Of a stretch of DNA of 54,742 nt, positions 15,777 to 24,640 are shown one piece after another. The stretch is taken from the NCBI GenBank assembly GCA_021808425.1, contig JAKBBS010000001.1, positions 1-54,742 on the forward strand, in the 5' to 3' direction. Under the pieces are notes generated by a model. The model worked only from the letters and a program-made list of their open reading frames with translations. It ran no database searches and had not been told where the DNA came from. The position numbers and the translations under genes were made by a program. Position 1 is the stretch's first letter. Each line of letters starts with the position of its first letter. Source of the stretch: Actinomycetes bacterium (GTDB lineage Bacteria; Actinomycetota; Acidimicrobiia; Acidimicrobiales; Palsa-688).

Positions 15777-16482
15777 CAGCAGCAAACCTCAGACGACGAA
15801 GCTCGTGTGCTTCCTGGTCATCGATCGGCTCGAGGTCGCCGACGACCCACGAGAGGAGCAGATCGGCCAGGTCCGGGTTTCGAGCCAACGCCGGGCCGTG
15901 CATGTACGTTCCGACCACACGCCCGGACCGGGCTCCGTCCAGTGCGGCGCCATCCCCGTTACCGATCCCGCTTCGCACGACACCGAGCGCGGAAGCTCCC
16001 GCTCCGAGAGTCGTAAGCCCGGCATGGTTCTCGTAGCCGCTGAGGAGCCCCGATAGGCCCAGTTCAGGATCCGCTTCGACGGCCAGCTCTCCGACCGCTC
16101 GGCGCCTGCCCGGCCGCGTGGTGCAGTCGAGGAGCCCGACCCCTGCGGTCTCTGCGCCTCCCGGACCGCTAAACGAACGCCCTATGATCTGAAGTCCTGC
16201 GCACACGGCGAACACGACGGCGCCAGCCTCCACAGCCTTCGCGAGCGGGCTGGAGTCGCTACCGGCTCCAAGTTGGTTGGCGGCAAGTGCCTGGGGCAGG
16301 TCCTCGCCTCCTCCCACGACGTACAGGTCGCAGCCGGCGGGAACGGCCTGTCCAGACCTTACGACGTTGACTTCCGACTCGAAGCCCCTCCAGCGAAGCC
16401 GCTGGGCCAGAATCACCGCATTCCCGGAGTCACCGTAGGTACCGAGAAGGTCAGGAAAAAGCAGGCATACCGATACGCTCAC
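15727..16482 (-). CDS. gatD: Lipid II isoglutaminyl synthase, glutamine amidotransferase subunit
   Basis: A 251-residue class I glutamine amidotransferase of the CobB/CobQ type. It releases ammonia from glutamine for MurT, which amidates the alpha-carboxyl of D-Glu in lipid II. The nucleophile is Cys94 in FAVCAGLQIIG and the partner His is His195 in GTYMHGP; both positions are close to those reported for the Staphylococcus aureus enzyme. LFPDLLGTYGDSGN at the N-terminus is a family signature. The GTG start overlaps the murT stop (GTGA), giving strict coupling and matching the stoichiometric MurT-GatD complex. Confidence 0.95.
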   Translation of the reverse strand: MSVSVCLLFPDLLGTYGDSGNAVILAQRLRWRGFESEVNVVRSGQAVPAGCDLYVVGGGEDLPQALAANQLGAGSDSSPLAKAVEAGAVVFAVCAGLQIIGRSFSGPGGAETAGVGLLDCTTRPGRRRAVGELAVEADPELGLSGLLSGYENHAGLTTLGAGASALGVVRSGIGNGDGAALDGARSGRVVGTYMHGPALARNPDLADLLLSWVVGDLEPIDDQEAHELRRLRFAAVSGGLRHRRWRLPPRK

Positions 16483-17726
16483 GTGGCCCTCGAAGCATCG
16501 GCGCCGAAACTGTGGCGGATCTCCTGAAACGCGGTGTAGTTGGCGACCACTTCGAAATCGCGGCCGTCGGAGGCCTCGCGAAGCGCATCGAGGGGATTTT
16601 CGACGACTCTGTGGGGTACGTCTGCGTAGCGGAGCCGAACCGCTAGGTCCCATGCCCGCTCACCTGACGCAATCACTTCCCGGTCACGCAGCCGCTCGAA
16701 AGGGACGTCCCACAGCCATGACGGGTCTCGCCCGTCAGCTAGGCGGGCGTTTATCACAACCACCACGACGCTTGGCGGCTTCGCAAGAATGTCAAAAGTC
16801 TCCAACCATCCCGCAGGGTTCTTCGCGAGGAGCAGCCGGGCGCTGGCGTCGCCGACCTCCAACGTCGCGTACCGACCTTCCACTTCGGATACGCGGGCCA
16901 TAGAGCAGGCTGCGTCCGTCGGGCTGGCACCTAGACCGACGGCGACCGCTATCGCGATCGCCGCGTTAGCCCGGTTCGCTCGGCCGGGAAGGGCAAGGTC
17001 GACGATCGCAGTTCGCCCGTCGCCCCACCGAAGCGTGTCGCCATCGAGATCCACATCGGCGTCAGGTCTCACGAAATCGCAGCCCCCGCACGACCACCCG
17101 ACCGGCTCGAACTCGATTCGCCCGCCGCAGCTAGGGCAGCCCCCCGAGTCGTCTGTCCACGGCTGGCCTGCCGCAACCCAGATTCGGCGGTTGGCCGCTC
17201 CGGCGCCCCACACGACGAGGGGATCATCGACGTTGGCCACTACGAGACCTGCTGCCTGTCCGGCCAAGGCTGACCTCCACGACGCCGCTAGAGTTCGGAC
17301 CTCGTTGTTTCGATCCAGTTGGTCGCGGGTCAAGTTGAGCAGCGCGACAGCTCGCGGATGGGCGGATCGGATCACTTTGGGAAGCCACGCCTCGTCCACT
17401 TCGAGAACCGCCGTTGCGTCCGGGGCACCTTGGGCGAGGGCCGCCACCAAGCCCATCGGCAGGTTCGCCCCCTCGACATTGGTGACGACTTCCCGCCTGC
17501 CCTCGAGTGCCGCTGCGAGGAGCTTGGTCGTGGTCGTCTTGCCGTTCGTTCCTGACACCAGGACGACGCTCCGGTCAGCCGCTAAGCGCCCGAGCGCGTT
17601 GGGGTCCACCGCCATGATCGCCCGGCCCCCGATTACCGACCCAGCTCCCCGGCGGAGGCGGCGAGAGATCTCCGATACGCCGAGCCCGATTCGGACAGCG
17701 AACCTGGTGCGCGCCGGGAGGACCAC
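16479..17726 (-). CDS. murT: Lipid II isoglutaminyl synthase, ATP-dependent Mur-ligase-like subunit
   Basis: A 415-residue Mur-ligase homologue that activates lipid II and transfers ammonia from GatD, making D-isoglutamine in the peptidoglycan stem. It shows the ATP-binding loop GTNGKTTTTKLL (residues 59-70), LDEAWLPK-like EVDEAWLPKV, NLTRDQLDRNNE, a zinc ribbon (CPSCGG and CGGC) inserted in the central domain as in known MurT, and the C-terminal DUF1727 region with NYTAFQEIR. The GTG at 17726 is chosen because TACCCT lies 7 nt ahead. Earlier in-frame starts run antisense to the divergent DoxX gene. Amidation raises 3-3/4-3 cross-linking and resistance to lysozyme in other Gram-positives. Confidence 0.96.
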   Translation of the reverse strand: MVLPARTRFAVRIGLGVSEISRRLRRGAGSVIGGRAIMAVDPNALGRLAADRSVVLVSGTNGKTTTTKLLAAALEGRREVVTNVEGANLPMGLVAALAQGAPDATAVLEVDEAWLPKVIRSAHPRAVALLNLTRDQLDRNNEVRTLAASWRSALAGQAAGLVVANVDDPLVVWGAGAANRRIWVAAGQPWTDDSGGCPSCGGRIEFEPVGWSCGGCDFVRPDADVDLDGDTLRWGDGRTAIVDLALPGRANRANAAIAIAVAVGLGASPTDAACSMARVSEVEGRYATLEVGDASARLLLAKNPAGWLETFDILAKPPSVVVVVINARLADGRDPSWLWDVPFERLRDREVIASGERAWDLAVRLRYADVPHRVVENPLDALREASDGRDFEVVANYTAFQEIRHSFGADASRAT

Positions 17727-17733
17727 GTCTACG

Positions 17734-17739
17734 AGGGTA
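17734..17739 (-). promoter_or_regulatory. -10 box (TACCCT) for leaderless murT
   Basis: TACCCT on the minus strand, 7 nt, then the GTG at 17726. It shares the 67-bp murT-doxX intergenic region with the divergent box at 17781. Confidence 0.6.
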
Positions 17740-17780
17740 ACCAGTCCGCCGCAGCACTGTCGGGCGGTCAGAGAAGCGGG

Positions 17781-17786
17781 TAGCGT
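17781..17786 (+). promoter_or_regulatory. -10 box (TAGCGT) for leaderless doxX paralogue
   Basis: TAGCGT, 7 nt, then the GTG at 17794. The GGGAG just before the GTG is too close to act as a normal Shine-Dalgarno sequence. Confidence 0.55.
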
Positions 17787-17793
17787 TCGGGAG

Positions 17794-18333
17794 GTGAGCG
17801 CAAGCGGTGGGAGAACGTCGGCGGTGGCTTCGGACGCGGCTTCGTTTGCTTTGCGCCTTGCCGTCGGGCCGATGCTGGTCGCGCACGGGTACAACAAGGT
17901 CCGTGGCCCTGGCGGCATAGCGGGGACTACCCGATGGTTCGAGTCTCTCGGGCTTCGTCCGGCCGGCCTGCACGCCCGGGTCGCCGCCGCGACGGAGATA
18001 ACAGCCGGCGCCCTCATGGCAGTGGGCGCCGCCAGCCCCTACCCTGCCGCCGCGACGGTCGGGCTGATGTTCACCGCAGCGAGAACGGACCACCGCAGCA
18101 AAGGCTTCTTCGTCTTCAAAGGCGGTTGGGAGTACACGGGGTTGGTCGCTGCCGTGGCTGCTGTGATCGCGGCGCTCGGCCCAGGCCGCATCTCCTACGA
18201 TGCGGCGCGGGGGAGAAATAGAAGCGGCCTGCGCTGGGCGGCGCTTTCCATCGCGCTCGGGGTGTCGTCGGCGAGCGGTCTGCTGGCCGCGTGCTACCGT
18301 CCCGAGGAAACCGAACCGGCTTCCGGCGCCTGA
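17794..18333 (+). CDS. DoxX family membrane protein (second paralogue)
   Basis: A 179-residue DoxX protein with four hydrophobic helices. The family signature is MLVAHGYNKVRGPGG followed by TTRWFESLGLRPAGLHA, a variant of the motif in the paralogue at 1143. The central segment RTDHRSKGFFVFKGGWEY and the following helix are also typical. The frame is open 335 codons further upstream, but that part is antisense to murT. The GTG at 17794 with its TAGCGT box is therefore the start. It lies 5 nt ahead of the LigD-type polymerase, probably in one operon. Function is not established. Confidence 0.85.
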   Translation: MSASGGRTSAVASDAASFALRLAVGPMLVAHGYNKVRGPGGIAGTTRWFESLGLRPAGLHARVAAATEITAGALMAVGAASPYPAAATVGLMFTAARTDHRSKGFFVFKGGWEYTGLVAAVAAVIAALGPGRISYDAARGRNRSGLRWAALSIALGVSSASGLLAACYRPEETEPASGA

Positions 18334-18338
18334 CTGCC

Positions 18339-19352
18339 GTGCCGTCACGCTCAGCGGAGCGCTCCGTCGTCGTCGAAGCGGCCGGACGGGAAGTGACGTT
18401 GAGCAATCCGGACAAAGTGCTCTTCCCCGAACGCTCCGAGACCAAGCTCAACCTTGTCGAGTACTACCTCGGGGTAGACGAGGCAGTCATGGCCGCAATG
18501 GGCGGCCGGCCCGTGCTCATGCAGAGGTTCCCGAACGGCGCAACCGGCCCGTCATTTTTCCAGAAACGAGTCCCCGAGCACCGCCCGGAGTGGTTGCAGA
18601 CCGTGGAGGTGACCACCCCTAACGGCACCGTTTCCCGGGCGCTCGTCGCAGCAGACATTGCCCACGTGATCTGGGCGGTCAACCTCGCGTGCCTCGGTTT
18701 TCACGTCTGGGCGTACCACGCCTGCGACCCCGAGCACACCGACGAACTTCGCGTCGACCTCGACCCGCCAGACGGGGCTCCCTTCACGATGGTCGCCGAA
18801 GCTGCGGACGAGGTTCGGCGCCTGCTCAGCAACCTTGGATGCCACGGCTGGCCGAAGACGACAGGCAACCGGGGCATTCATGTCTACGTCCGGCTCAGCG
18901 CCGAATGGACCGCTCTGCAAGTCCGAGCGGCAGCGGTCGCGCTCGCCAGGGAGCTCGAACGGCGCCGGCCCGACCTCCTTACCGCCTCGTGGTGGAAGGA
19001 GGGGCGGGGCCGGCGGGTTTTCGTCGACTTCAACCAGAACGCGCCGCATAAGACGATCTTCGGCGCGTGGTCGGTGCGGTCGCGGCCAGGCTCCCAGGTT
19101 TCTACACCTTTTCGCTGGGAGGAGCTCTCGACCATCCACCCTGACAATCTGACGATCGCCACCGTCCCTGCACGACTTGCGCAATCGGGCGATCCCTGGG
19201 CCGCCGCCGAACCGCAAAGCCTTCAGCCGCTGCTCGACTTGGCGGAAGCTGACCGCCTCGCCGGTCTCGCTGACGCCCCTTGGCCGCCCGTGTACCCGAA
19301 GATGCCTGGGGAGCCGACGAGGGTCGCACCCAGCCGAGCCCGCAGACGGTAA
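18339..19352 (+). CDS. ligD: LigD-type polymerase/primase domain protein (NHEJ)
   Basis: A 337-residue stand-alone archaeo-eukaryotic primase-polymerase domain, as found in bacterial LigD, which fills gaps during Ku-dependent end joining. It has the N-terminal SNPDKVLFPE motif, the metal-binding DELRVDLDPPDG (Asp-x-Asp), TGNRGIHVYVRL (His-x-Tyr) and VFVDFNQNAPHKTI (third acidic residue), all intact. No ligase or 3'-phosphoesterase domain is attached, so those activities and Ku would be encoded elsewhere. The GTG at 18339 follows the DoxX stop by 5 nt. A start inside DoxX (18291) is possible. The downstream boundary abuts the conjugation module. Confidence 0.92.
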   Translation: MPSRSAERSVVVEAAGREVTLSNPDKVLFPERSETKLNLVEYYLGVDEAVMAAMGGRPVLMQRFPNGATGPSFFQKRVPEHRPEWLQTVEVTTPNGTVSRALVAADIAHVIWAVNLACLGFHVWAYHACDPEHTDELRVDLDPPDGAPFTMVAEAADEVRRLLSNLGCHGWPKTTGNRGIHVYVRLSAEWTALQVRAAAVALARELERRRPDLLTASWWKEGRGRRVFVDFNQNAPHKTIFGAWSVRSRPGSQVSTPFRWEELSTIHPDNLTIATVPARLAQSGDPWAAAEPQSLQPLLDLAEADRLAGLADAPWPPVYPKMPGEPTRVAPSRARRR

Positions 19353-19391
19353 CGGATGATCAGAAGCCGCCGACGGCATCAAGGGTCCACG

Positions 19392-20882
19392 TCAGTCAGC
19401 GCCTCCCGCTTTCCTGGCGAGGCTGCGGTCCGCGTACCACGGACGCAAGTCCAACCTCACCGGCGGCAGGTGTCCGTACAAAAGAACCGCCTCACCCGGA
19501 GGGACGCGACGGAGACGGTCTGGCGGGGCGAGGCGGCGGAAGGCTGTCGACGTGGACCGGGTCGTCCGGCCGCCTTTGCGATCCTGGGTGACGGTAGTCT
19601 CGCGAACAGCCTGCTCCCCGGCGAGCCCCGACATCATGTCGAGTGTTCCTAGATCGGAGACGCCGGACAGGAGCAGTTTGGCTCTGTGGTTGTTTGCTAT
19701 CGTCCTCGCCCTCTCCTGGTCGTAGCGCGCCGCTAGCTGCGCCAGATCCTGGCACACAGTCACCAGCTGGATCCCGAGCCCTGCCGCCGTGGAAGCCAAG
19801 GTGTCGAGATCCGCAATCGGGGCTATGTTCGCGGCTTCGTCCAAGACCATCAACAGCGGCGGGTCGAGGCTCCGCCTAGTTGCACCGACCCGCTCTACGG
19901 CTCGCGCCACGACCAGTGACACCAGAGCCGCGAACAACCCTGCCACCCTCGCCTGCTCGTGGCTCGGACCGCAAAGGTAGAGTGTCGCCGAGCCGTCGAA
20001 CAGCTCGCGAAGGTCCATGTCACACGTCGACGTCGACGCAGCGACTCCCGGGTCGGCGAATGGCATGAGCACCGTCTCGAGCGTTGTGCCGACGGAACTG
20101 CGAATCCTCTCGTCGCGATTCGCGCACGCCGCAAGGGACGTGGCGGCGGGATCGTGGCCGGCCAGGACCAACAGGTTTTGGGGTTCTGCGAAGTCTCCGC
20201 AGTCGGTCCAGCGCACAACGTCGGCCATGCTCATCGAGGCCGATTCGGCAGCGAGCAACAGAGGCGCAAGCTGCTTTGCTGCAGCGGTGTACCAAAACGC
20301 TGCGTCAGCGAGTCCCCGCCTGGCTGGCGTGGAGTCGACCAACCAACCGGCGACCTTCTGAGCGCCCGACCACGTATCGCAGGCCGCTAGAGGCGACCAG
20401 TTCGTGCGAGGGGCGAGCCCCGACGACCGTGTTGGATCGAACACCCAACACGTGCCCAGACGGCGACGCCACCCGATCGTTGCTGCAGCAAGATCGTCCT
20501 TGACCGATGTGGCAATCACAGGGCCCTCCCATTCGAGCAGGGCCGGGATCGCCAGGCTCGCAGTCTTACCCGACTGAGTCGGACCGACCACCAGTACCGA
20601 ATGGCGCTCCTCGGTTGCCACCAATCCGCCGCCGAAACCGGATCGACGTCCAAGGACGAGCCGCCGACCGGCGCCTCCTCGAGGGAGCGCCAAAGCTTTC
20701 ACGTCGATCGATGAAGCCCAACGAGCGCCACCTTTCGTGCCGGTGGCCATCCTCCACTGCTGCGGCCGCTTCCGCTTCCTCGGGCCGCGAACGGCTGCAA
20801 ATGCGGAATGCGAAAGCGAGGCACCCGCTAAGGCGACGGCGCCGAGCGCCAGGTAGATCTCTGCCGATTCCAGCCAGTTCAA
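19392..20882 (-). CDS. Type IV coupling protein (VirD4/TraG-like ATPase)
   Basis: A 496-residue coupling protein that would dock the relaxase-DNA complex to the secretion channel. One N-terminal membrane helix (EIYLALGAVALAGASL) precedes a TraG/VirD4 ATPase core: Walker A GPTQSGKT (about residues 100-107), DDLAAAT, Walker B LLMVLDEAANIAPI, and the TraG motif LVTVCQDLAQLAARY with a downstream NNHRAKLLLSG. Family motifs TNWSPLAAC and DLRELFDGSATLYL are also present. All catalytic motifs look intact. The TTG at 20882 is chosen; it lies 13 nt after the VirB4 stop with GGTGGGAC between. It is the last gene of the module's minus-strand operon. Confidence 0.9.
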   Translation of the reverse strand: MNWLESAEIYLALGAVALAGASLSHSAFAAVRGPRKRKRPQQWRMATGTKGGARWASSIDVKALALPRGGAGRRLVLGRRSGFGGGLVATEERHSVLVVGPTQSGKTASLAIPALLEWEGPVIATSVKDDLAAATIGWRRRLGTCWVFDPTRSSGLAPRTNWSPLAACDTWSGAQKVAGWLVDSTPARRGLADAAFWYTAAAKQLAPLLLAAESASMSMADVVRWTDCGDFAEPQNLLVLAGHDPAATSLAACANRDERIRSSVGTTLETVLMPFADPGVAASTSTCDMDLRELFDGSATLYLCGPSHEQARVAGLFAALVSLVVARAVERVGATRRSLDPPLLMVLDEAANIAPIADLDTLASTAAGLGIQLVTVCQDLAQLAARYDQERARTIANNHRAKLLLSGVSDLGTLDMMSGLAGEQAVRETTVTQDRKGGRTTRSTSTAFRRLAPPDRLRRVPPGEAVLLYGHLPPVRLDLRPWYADRSLARKAGGAD

Positions 20883-20895
20883 AGTGTCCCACCGT

Positions 20896-22149
20896 TCATC
20901 TGATCGCTGCGTCCGTGTCGACCATCGCCCGCTCCGAGGAGGACACGAGGTGTTCCACAAGGAAAGAACGATCTCCGACCTTCCACAAAGCGACCCCCCT
21001 CGGCAGATGTGCCAAGGCGTCAGATTCAGTTGAGTTGAGACCCACGAGCGAGGCCGTCGCCGCCACTTCCGACGACGATTGGGCGAAGCACACTCTCGTC
21101 TCTGAATCGGCCAGAAGACCGTCCGCTATCTTGCGCTGCTTGGACCCGTCATCGCCAAGGGCTCGAAGGTCGGAGAGACGATGCACGACGACGAGATTCG
21201 AGACTCCGAGCGCGCGCGACAGTTTGAATGTCGACTGAGTCCACCGGGCCGTCTCGAAGTCGGAGAGTATCGCCCACGCCTCATCGAGAACCACAAGCCG
21301 CTTCTCCGGCTGTTCTACTGACAGCGATGCCTGCAGCCAGGCTGTAGCGCACGCCATGATCAAAGGCAGCGCAGCCGACGCGAACGTGGCGGATAGGTCG
21401 ATGACTACCAGCTGCCCGTCCATGCCGATACCCTCGGTTGTCGGCCCGTCGAACATTCCCGCAAGGTCGCCTCGGACCATTCGCCGCATCTCAGCCGCGA
21501 CTGTCATCGAGCTCGAAGCCAACGCCCTGGCTTCGAATCCGATAGCGCCCGCCGCTGCAGGATCAGGCGCCATCATCGCCTCCACCAGTTGCGGGAGCGT
21601 CGGTCGAAGGAAGTCCTTCGATACCTGGCGAACGGCGACTTCAAGCGCAGCGCGCTCTTCGGGGTTCACGGGTCTAGCGAGCGAAGATGCGAGCAGGCTC
21701 GCAGCGAGCTCGAGCCTGGGCCGGATGCTCGCCTCGCACGTCGAATCGCGCCCGTCAAAGCCGGAACTTTTCGCTGGGACGTCGAGCGGGTTGAGCCGGG
21801 TCGCACCACCCGGAACGAGAGCTACCGGCCGGCACCCGAACGCTTCTGCCAGCGGTCCGTACTCCCCTTTCGGGTCCACGATCCACGCTCGGCGGCCGAA
21901 CGCTAGCTGACGTGAAATGAATGTCTTCACAAACGTCGACTTACCCCTGCCGATCTGTCCCATGACCACGATGTTCGGATTGGTGATCACCCCTTGGCGG
22001 TATAGCTCCCACGGATCGAACCGGAACGGTCCCCCAAGCAGATCTCGTCCGAGCAAAGGGCCGCCGAGGTCAAGCCCGCCGCTTGAAACAAAGGGGTACA
22101 CAGACTGGAGATGGGCAGTAGTCGATCGGTGCGCCGGCGGTGGCTTCAT
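20896..22149 (-). CDS. VirB4/TraC-type conjugation ATPase
   Basis: A 417-residue ATPase corresponding to the C-terminal motor domain of VirB4. It begins with AHRSTTAHLQSVYPF, has FDPWELYRQGVITNPNIVVMGQ leading into Walker A (GQIGRGKS), IVDPKGEYGPLAEAFG, GGATRLNPLD, Walker B KRLVVLDEAWAIL and the sensor-like VVVHRLSDLRALG. The family N-terminal domain is absent here and is probably supplied by the SCO6880 protein upstream, as in other actinobacterial systems. The start is uncertain: the ATG at 22149 lies 8 nt after the SCO6880 stop; a GTG at 22191 would overlap that gene. It probably energises pilus assembly or substrate transfer at the membrane. Confidence 0.9.
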   Translation of the reverse strand: MKPPPAHRSTTAHLQSVYPFVSSGGLDLGGPLLGRDLLGGPFRFDPWELYRQGVITNPNIVVMGQIGRGKSTFVKTFISRQLAFGRRAWIVDPKGEYGPLAEAFGCRPVALVPGGATRLNPLDVPAKSSGFDGRDSTCEASIRPRLELAASLLASSLARPVNPEERAALEVAVRQVSKDFLRPTLPQLVEAMMAPDPAAAGAIGFEARALASSSMTVAAEMRRMVRGDLAGMFDGPTTEGIGMDGQLVVIDLSATFASAALPLIMACATAWLQASLSVEQPEKRLVVLDEAWAILSDFETARWTQSTFKLSRALGVSNLVVVHRLSDLRALGDDGSKQRKIADGLLADSETRVCFAQSSSEVAATASLVGLNSTESDALAHLPRGVALWKVGDRSFLVEHLVSSSERAMVDTDAAIR

Positions 22150-22157
22150 CTCGTCGC

Positions 22158-23573
22158 CTACCGCAAACCCCGGCAAAGCGGCATCGTCCACGAATACGCC
22201 TCCGCCTGGCGCCCGTAGAGGCAGCGCAATTCCACCCTGGCGGCCTGAGCGGCTTGCTCAAGGGCTGCGCATGCCGCTTCGAGCGCCTCGAGAGACTCTG
22301 CGCTTTCGGTGACATAACCGCTGAAACGGTAATCGCAGTGACCGTCGGCGAGCTCGAGCTCGCGGCGCAGCGCTCCCTCCGCTTCTTTCTCCCGGCGCGC
22401 ATTCGGCAGAAATCCCGCTTTCATCCGGAGTTGGGTGTCTGCCACATCGGCCGTGCGCGCCGATCGGGCCTGGCGGACAGCACTGCGGGGCGCTACCGCT
22501 GCCATGACAACTGACATTCGGCGGTTGGCCTTCGCCACGAGTAGCGGCGCCAGGAAGTTGGGGCCGACGTCCAATCGGGGCCAGTCGCTCACCCAGTAGG
22601 TCCGATGCCATGAGTCGTCGGCTTGGATCTCCGACCAGCCTTCGCGAAGCGCAAGCGGCCAAGGTTCTCCGGGCTTGCCAGCCAACAAGTCGGCCAGCGC
22701 GGTCAGTTCCAGCGGTCCTGTTGGTCGAAGGTCAACGGACCGCAGTTGGCCGTCCACGAAGCGCAGCTCCCGGCCGAGGACGTCGACGGAGCGTTGCCCC
22801 AGCGCAAGTCGTCGTCGGGGTACGCGTGCTGACCCTACGGAAAGCGCTATCCAGGCGTCGTGGCGCTCGATGAGCGGCGTGGCCTCCGTGACGAAGCTGC
22901 GGTAGGCGTCTGGACTTACGGCACTGAGCGGCGACGGCACCACGGCTTGTGTCGATGGAGATTCCGTTGTACTGCGCTGCAGCCATTGAATCCGGGCGAT
23001 GGGGCTACCTGCGCGTCCGAGCGCCGCAAGCACGCTGCGCCATCCTTCGAGACAGCTCGACTGATCCTCGGGGTCCAAAAGGGAAAAAGGTGGTCCCTGA
23101 ACTGCTATTACAGCAGTCAAGGTACCGCTTCTTTGATCTCGTACGACCCCGACCGGCGGCCCTCCTGAACTTACCGGTCGCTCGATGATTGATATGCCTG
23201 CGGGAGCGGTCCGGCTGGCCTTCGATCTGGAGGACGTCGAGGAGAGGTCCAGGTCGTCGGGGTGGAGATTCCGGCCTTCCGTAGGGACGTCGCTCAACTT
23301 CGTACGGCCCGCTTTTCGTAGAAGCCAGGCGCACCCAACCTGCGCCCGCTCCATTGCGGTGGCTTCGCCAATCGGTATCAGGGACAAGGCCGATCCGACC
23401 AAGACGATTGCAGCGCCTGCCGGCGTCCCGACACGAGCACCGAGGGCAACCCTAACCAACAGTGCGGCAACGCCCGCCGCGCACCCGGAAGCTAGCTGTC
23501 CGGGAGTGATGCCGAGAAGGATCCCTCGGCGTTCGAGCGGATTGAAGTGGTAGCGCGGATCTGGAACGCTCAA
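22158..23573 (-). CDS. SCO6880 family conjugation protein
   Basis: A 471-residue protein of the SCO6880 family, which in actinobacteria sits directly upstream of a VirB4 ATPase. It begins with PRYHFNPLERRGILLGITPGQ, followed by two membrane helices (residues about 25-45 and 53-68), then a soluble region with LRFVDGQL, WVSDWPRLDVGPNFLAPLL and a helical C-terminus ending in RCLYGRQAEAYSWTMPLCRGL. The layout resembles a PrgI-like membrane anchor fused to a VirB4 N-terminal domain. The TTG start overlaps the upstream stop (TTGA). It likely forms the inner-membrane platform with VirB4. Function has not been shown biochemically for the family. Confidence 0.85.
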   Translation of the reverse strand: MSVPDPRYHFNPLERRGILLGITPGQLASGCAAGVAALLVRVALGARVGTPAGAAIVLVGSALSLIPIGEATAMERAQVGCAWLLRKAGRTKLSDVPTEGRNLHPDDLDLSSTSSRSKASRTAPAGISIIERPVSSGGPPVGVVRDQRSGTLTAVIAVQGPPFSLLDPEDQSSCLEGWRSVLAALGRAGSPIARIQWLQRSTTESPSTQAVVPSPLSAVSPDAYRSFVTEATPLIERHDAWIALSVGSARVPRRRLALGQRSVDVLGRELRFVDGQLRSVDLRPTGPLELTALADLLAGKPGEPWPLALREGWSEIQADDSWHRTYWVSDWPRLDVGPNFLAPLLVAKANRRMSVVMAAVAPRSAVRQARSARTADVADTQLRMKAGFLPNARREKEAEGALRRELELADGHCDYRFSGYVTESAESLEALEAACAALEQAAQAARVELRCLYGRQAEAYSWTMPLCRGLR

Positions 23574-24640
23574 CGCGATGTGCCTCGTGTCGGCGGGGCG
23601 TTAGGGAAATCGGCCAGATGCTCAGGTATAGGTTGAGCGGTGACCGGCTTGGCGACTACCGCGGGCGTCGGAGCGGACGAGTTGCGGGCGGCCATGATCA
23701 GCTGGGTCACGGGGTGAAACGGGGCACCGGCGATGGAAGTCGTCGCCCTTGCAGCAGCCCGGAAAGGCCGGTGGGACATGCCCTCCAAATGCGAGATCGC
23801 AGATGCCTCCACGACTGGCACAAGACGGTGCAAGGCGAAAGGAGCGAAACCAGCGAGCAGCAGTATTGCAGCCCCCGACAGCTGGGCGTCGGTAGTCGAC
23901 TGGACGAACGCCTCCATACCTAGCACCACCGACACAACGATCACAAACTTTGACATGATCAATGCCACAAGAAGTTCCACCATTCTCCTAGCAGCACTGA
24001 GTGTCACAGGCCAAATGAAACCGGTGAGCGCCAACGGCGTGAAAATCGTCGCTACGTAGACTGCAGCGGAGCGCACGACGAGTTCCAACCAAACTAGTAC
24101 TGTCCCGATGATCGTCAATAGAGAAAGCATGCCTTGGGCGAACAGCGGGATCCCGCCGAGCTCACCTTGCGCTATTGCGGCAATGAAGCGCTTCGCCCGC
24201 CCGTCCGCCCCCGTGTCTAGAAATGCGCGGCAGAGCTCGTCTACCACTTGAACGCCAAGGCCGACGACTTGTGACGTAGCGAAACCTGCGAGCACGGCGA
24301 CAGGAAGGCCGACGAACCACACGCGGATGAGGCGACGTGCGTCCTGTCTAAGGACCGGCCCAATGCTAGCGGCAAGCAGAACGGGCAGGACCACGACTAG
24401 CGAAACCTGCTCCATCACAGCCAGTTCCTTTCGGAACCAAGCCTTTCCGAGGCTCGGCGTGGTCGTGATATCGATCCGATTCCACACCTGTGATACCAGC
24501 CAGCCCGAGGCGTGACCGAGCGACGATGAGATAGCTGACAGCAGCGAGTGCGCTGCAACGTTCGCGATAGCTCCTCCTGCGTTGCTTGCTTCGCATGCCA
24601 GCGGGAAGGCGCACGCGAGGGTCCCGACGACTGAGCTCAT
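23570..24640 (-). CDS. VirB6/TrbL-like polytopic conjugation membrane protein
   Basis: A 356-residue protein with about six hydrophobic segments (for example VSLVVVLPVLLAASIG, VWFVGLPVAVLAGFA, LSLLTIIGTVLVWLELVVRSA, VALIMSKFVIVVSVVLGM, AAILLLAGFAPFALHRLVPVVE) and a soluble C-terminal tail rich in Ala/Pro. The sequence YVATIFTPLALTGFIWP before ARRMVELLVALIMSKFVIV is characteristic of actinobacterial TrbL/VirB6-like channel proteins. The ATG at 24640 overlaps the upstream stop (ATGA). The longer open frame upstream is out-of-frame reading of the small pilin-like gene. Within the module it probably forms the membrane pore. Confidence 0.82.
   Translation of the reverse strand: MSSVVGTLACAFPLACEASNAGGAIANVAAHSLLSAISSSLGHASGWLVSQVWNRIDITTTPSLGKAWFRKELAVMEQVSLVVVLPVLLAASIGPVLRQDARRLIRVWFVGLPVAVLAGFATSQVVGLGVQVVDELCRAFLDTGADGRAKRFIAAIAQGELGGIPLFAQGMLSLLTIIGTVLVWLELVVRSAAVYVATIFTPLALTGFIWPVTLSAARRMVELLVALIMSKFVIVVSVVLGMEAFVQSTTDAQLSGAAILLLAGFAPFALHRLVPVVEASAISHLEGMSHRPFRAAARATTSIAGAPFHPVTQLIMAARNSSAPTPAVVAKPVTAQPIPEHLADFPNAPPTRGTSR

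Noticed and set aside
16789..17793. Upstream 335-codon extension of the second DoxX frame
   Set aside because: It is antisense to the well-supported murT gene and carries no domain; the DoxX fold begins after 17794.
19353..19391. Attachment site or tRNA remnant at the left edge of the conjugation module
   Set aside because: The 39-bp gap has no tRNA-like sequence and no direct repeat matching the right edge.
20507..21238. Plus-strand open frames through the coupling-protein and VirB4 genes
   Set aside because: They are shadows of genes with intact Walker motifs on the other strand and show no domain.
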